Assembly (NCBI RefSeq): GCF_003073045.1
Contig: NC_037595.1
Location: forward strand, 15,412,252 to 15,476,251
Source: Pomacea canaliculata
Lineage: Eukaryota > Mollusca > Gastropoda > Architaenioglossa > Ampullariidae
Length of the DNA stretch: 64,000 nt
Reading direction: 5' to 3'
Translations under genes and position numbers: made by a program
In this document: positions 61,254-64,000 of the stretch, piece after piece
Layout: the number at the start of each line of letters is the position of its first letter
How positions within the stretch are numbered: the stretch's first letter is position 1
Notes under the pieces: generated by a model
The model's database searches: none
Told to the model about the DNA's origin: nothing
The model's input: only the letters and a program-made list of their open reading frames with translations

Positions 61254-64000
61254 ATGCAGCCATCCCCAGATCCAGTGTATATTCTTCGAGGTTCATCTAG
61301 TCCAGTTACATCTCTGCATTTTCTACCCATTTTGACCAACACCTTGTTATCAGGAAATCAAGATGGCAAAGTTTATGTTTGGGATTTAAAGACACGGCGT
61401 ATACAGCAGAAAATAAATGCCCATTTGGATTCAGTTTTGCAAGTAGAAGCTTCACCTGTTGCAGACTCACTGCTGACACACGGAAGAGATGGTTATGCCA
61501 GGATATGGAGGACAGGAGAAGCAGCTTTTACATGCACAGGTCATTAGGTTTTCTTGACCATAGGATTAGGGGTACAAACTTTGACATTAAGGGGAAAAGT
61601 TAATTTTACTTAGCTTTCTTTAGTGTCTTGGCTAATCTTGACAGTACTGATTAAAATTTTGCATGCAAGTATCTCTCATAGTAGACAATGCTTCAGGTAA
61701 GTTTTAGCATCTACTAGTATTTCTTCTGAGTGAAAATATCTGTGACATCTTCTAGACATCTTTAACTTTATTTGGCTGTTTCCTCCCTCGTGGAGAGAGG
61801 CAGTCGTGGTGCCCATCCCAAAACCAGGCAAGGATCCCTCTGATCCCAACTCTTCTGTCCTATCGCTCTTACTAGTTGTCTGTGCAAAACTCTTAAATGC
61901 ATGGTGAATGCACAGCTCACCTGGCATCTTGAGTCTCAAGGTCTCCTCTCCAACTTGCAGCGTGGCTTCAGAAAATGCCGGAGCACCCTGGACCATTTGG
62001 TCTGTTTTCAAACTTTTGTCAGGGTTGCGTTTGTCGGCAAAGAATATGTGTTAGGGGTGTTTTTTGATTTGGAGAAGGCGTACGACACTATCTGGAAGCT
62101 AGATATTCTGTTTTACGTTCACATCCTTGGCTTCTCTTGGCCACTCTTCATCAAGAATTTTCTTTCGCATCGCCTTTTTCAAGTCAGACTGGGGTCTATC
62201 CTGTCTGATGATCCCCAGGAACGGAAAATGGGCTTCCCTCAGTTGAACGTTCACAGTTCATAATCCAATGTTCACAGTTCATTTCTTACAACATCAATAC
62301 TATAAGTCTATAACCTCGCGCTGCCATAAACTTCCAATACACAATGCATACAATAAGTCCGGCAAACAACTTCCTTATGTCTCCTTGAGACGGACTTTCA
62401 GTCTCTGTCACACAGATTAGGAGAGTGATGATTCTCTCGTAGTCCGAGGCTGAGTCACCTCTTCCTAAACATGGGAACCTTTTGATCTTGGACCGATTCA
62501 GGGAAGTTTGAAGATACTAAAAGTATTCTACCCCGCTGCCGTGTGTTCAGGCCACCGTGTCAGATTTATAGGCCCCGCCTTGACCATCCTGTCAGTATCA
62601 TTAGCCTTAGCAGTGGCAACTTGACCAGTCCACGGTTTGTGGTCTAAACGCTAACCAAACTTTGTTAAAAGTAGAAAATACATTTTTTACACTGACCAAT
62701 GCTGGTGCCTGTAGACATCATGTTGTATGGGCCTATGGATGCTTTGCAAATGACTGCCATTTTATCTCAAGCGCTGACCGTGACCTCCATGTGCAACCAA
62801 AGCAAATGACAACAACAGGAGCAAAGCACCGCTGTTTGCACATGACAGAAGACAATATGCAAGCTCAGTTAATTGAAGTGTACACCTGAAGCTAATCTGC
62901 TGTTCTGTCAGTGTTGGATCATTTTGGAAGATAGAAATTGTTTCCTACACATTATGCAATGGCACATGCACTTCCATTGTGCTTGCACTTTCACTTTTGA
63001 GATTCCATATTTTTTTGAGCATACTTGTATCAACAGCCATGTTCATTTTATAACCTCACATGTTGGCTTCAAGCTCAGAGGGAGATAACGCAGATGAGGG
63101 ATATTGTTTAACTTCGTGAGATTTGTGTTACTTCTTGTGATTTTATATTTAAGGCATTAATAAATGACAAAAGGATTTAGAACATGATGTCACTGCTCAT
63201 GAAGGTCTTTTAAGGCATATTGTAAATGCACCAAAAAAATTTCACTGAAGTATTTTACAGAAACATTAAGCTAGAAAAGTCATCATCACAGTGATGCATG
63301 ATGGTGTAATTTATCTTGTTCAGTTAAAGTTCTTGATTTAAAAAAAAATCATTTCATGAGTGGGTGTTCATTAACTTTTCTACTTTTGTAACAGATCAGA
63401 TACAAGTTTCATCAAAAGGCTTCTGTGCTGCAAAGATGCTTCCACAAACTGGAAAATCTTATTTAATAGTTCTGCCTGGAGAATCTTCATCGGTAACAGT
63501 GTACGACAGCAGTACAAAGCAATTGGTGAGAGAGCTGGTACCACCTTCTACCAAACTGGGCATGTGCATGTGCATGCAACCTGTATTAGACTCAACAGGG
63601 AGTGCCTGGGGTTTGCTTGTGGGCTACGAGAGTGGAAGTCTTCTGCTTTGGGATGTTGTGTCTGGAAAACTCTTATCAGAACTGATGTTACACAGCGATG
63701 CTGTGATGTGTTTTAAATATTCCTCATCTGCCAACAGAGGGTTTTCAGGGTCAGTTGATAATCAGCTGTTAGAGTGGACAATTTCTGCAGAAAATGAAAA
63801 CAAGATGTCTTTGATTGATAAGACTGTAGTTACAAATCAAGGTTTTAATGATATAGTTATCAGGTGTGATAATAAGATAGTGGCAACAGCAGGATGGGAT
63901 AGTAATGTTCGTGTATTTAGTACAAAAAAGCTTAGGCCAATTGCATTGTTATCCTTCCATAGAGGAAGTGTAAAGGCTTTGAGTTTTTCATGTGATGGTC
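61254..64000 (+). CDS. GNB1L: GNB1L, WD-repeat protein, 5' part
   Basis: Exon 61254-61539 (ATG in an exon after acceptor TTTGTTTGTAG; donor GTCATT, phase 1) joins exon 63395 onward (acceptor TTTTGTAACAG), which is still open at the window end: about 297 residues seen. The first WD repeat reads YILRGSSSPVTSLHF..VYVWDLKTRR, like human GNB1L's FVLRG.QSPV.ALHF start. Later segments, LLVGYESGSLLLWDV, GFSGSVDNQLLEW and IVATAGWDSNVRVFSTKKL, match the GNB1L order. It is a beta-propeller protein linked in vertebrates to PIKK stability and the 22q11 region. At least five WD blades are visible; the last is cut off. The intron 61540-63394 holds a LINE. Confidence 0.9.
61690..62265 (+). mobile_element. 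LINE RT fragment (Jockey-like) in GNB1L intron 1
   Basis: Plus-strand text PIPKPGKDPSDPN (61811), PIALTSCLCKTLKCMVN (61860), LLSNLQRGFRKCRSTLDHL (61930) and YVLGVFFDLEKAYDTIWK (62045) follows RT motif order. There are one or two frameshifts, and it ends before the catalytic FADD. Confidence 0.85.

Noticed and set aside
1..64000. CRISPR array, bacterial operon or phage-defence system
   Set aside because: No direct repeats with regular spacers, no Shine-Dalgarno-led gene strings; the sequence is clearly spliced animal DNA.

Overview
The window looks like nuclear DNA of an invertebrate animal, most likely a mollusc and possibly a gastropod. The genes have spliceosomal introns with GT..AG borders, and the intergenic space and introns are AT-rich and full of repeats (RTE-like and Jockey/CR1-like LINEs, tRNA-derived SINEs, hAT, pogo/Tigger and TTAA-type DNA elements, an old gypsy-like integrase). 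There is a short (CCCTAA)n telomere-like tract. There are no operons, ribosome-binding sites or CRISPR arrays. The species assignment is an inference, not read from a marker gene.

Five spliced genes can be named or placed in a family. (1) A calcineurin-B-homologous (CHP)-like EF-hand protein lies on the minus strand at 17322-23061. (2) An inhibitor-of-apoptosis (IAP) protein with two BIR domains and a RING lies on the plus strand at 24905-32199. It is head to head with gene 1 across about 0.5 kb holding a YY1-like element. (3) PRDM13 lies on the minus strand at 35498-43545, complete in three exons (588 aa) and convergent with the IAP gene. (4) Radial spoke head protein 3 (RSPH3) lies on the minus strand at 49592-59031 in seven exons, with an apparent one-base frameshift in exon 4. 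(5) The 5' part of GNB1L, a WD-repeat protein, lies on the plus strand from 61254 and runs off the window end. A sixth spliced gene (minus, 6172-7214) has four coding exons whose phases all agree, but I do not recognise its product. It sits just upstream of degenerate transposase sequence on the same strand.

Layout: 1-6110 holds transposon remains (Tigger-like, hAT MITE, gypsy integrase split by a TTAA MITE, pogo-type MITE, transposase remnant). 6172-7400 is the unknown gene and its 5' exon. 7465-17300 is repeats plus one small ORF with a signal peptide (13322). 17322-32199 is the CHP-like and IAP pair. 32200-35497 is an empty convergent spacer. 35498-43545 is PRDM13. 43546-49591 is mostly unassigned, with one frameshifted ORF. 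49592-64000 is RSPH3 and GNB1L, arranged head to head.

The named genes do not form an obvious pathway. RSPH3 is an axonemal protein, PRDM13 a developmental transcription factor, the IAP a cell-death or innate-immunity regulator. I found no defence island or other new multi-gene system. The most notable signals are the RSPH3 frameshift, the unknown spliced gene next to transposase sequence, and an in-frame upstream ATG/TAA before the IAP start codon.
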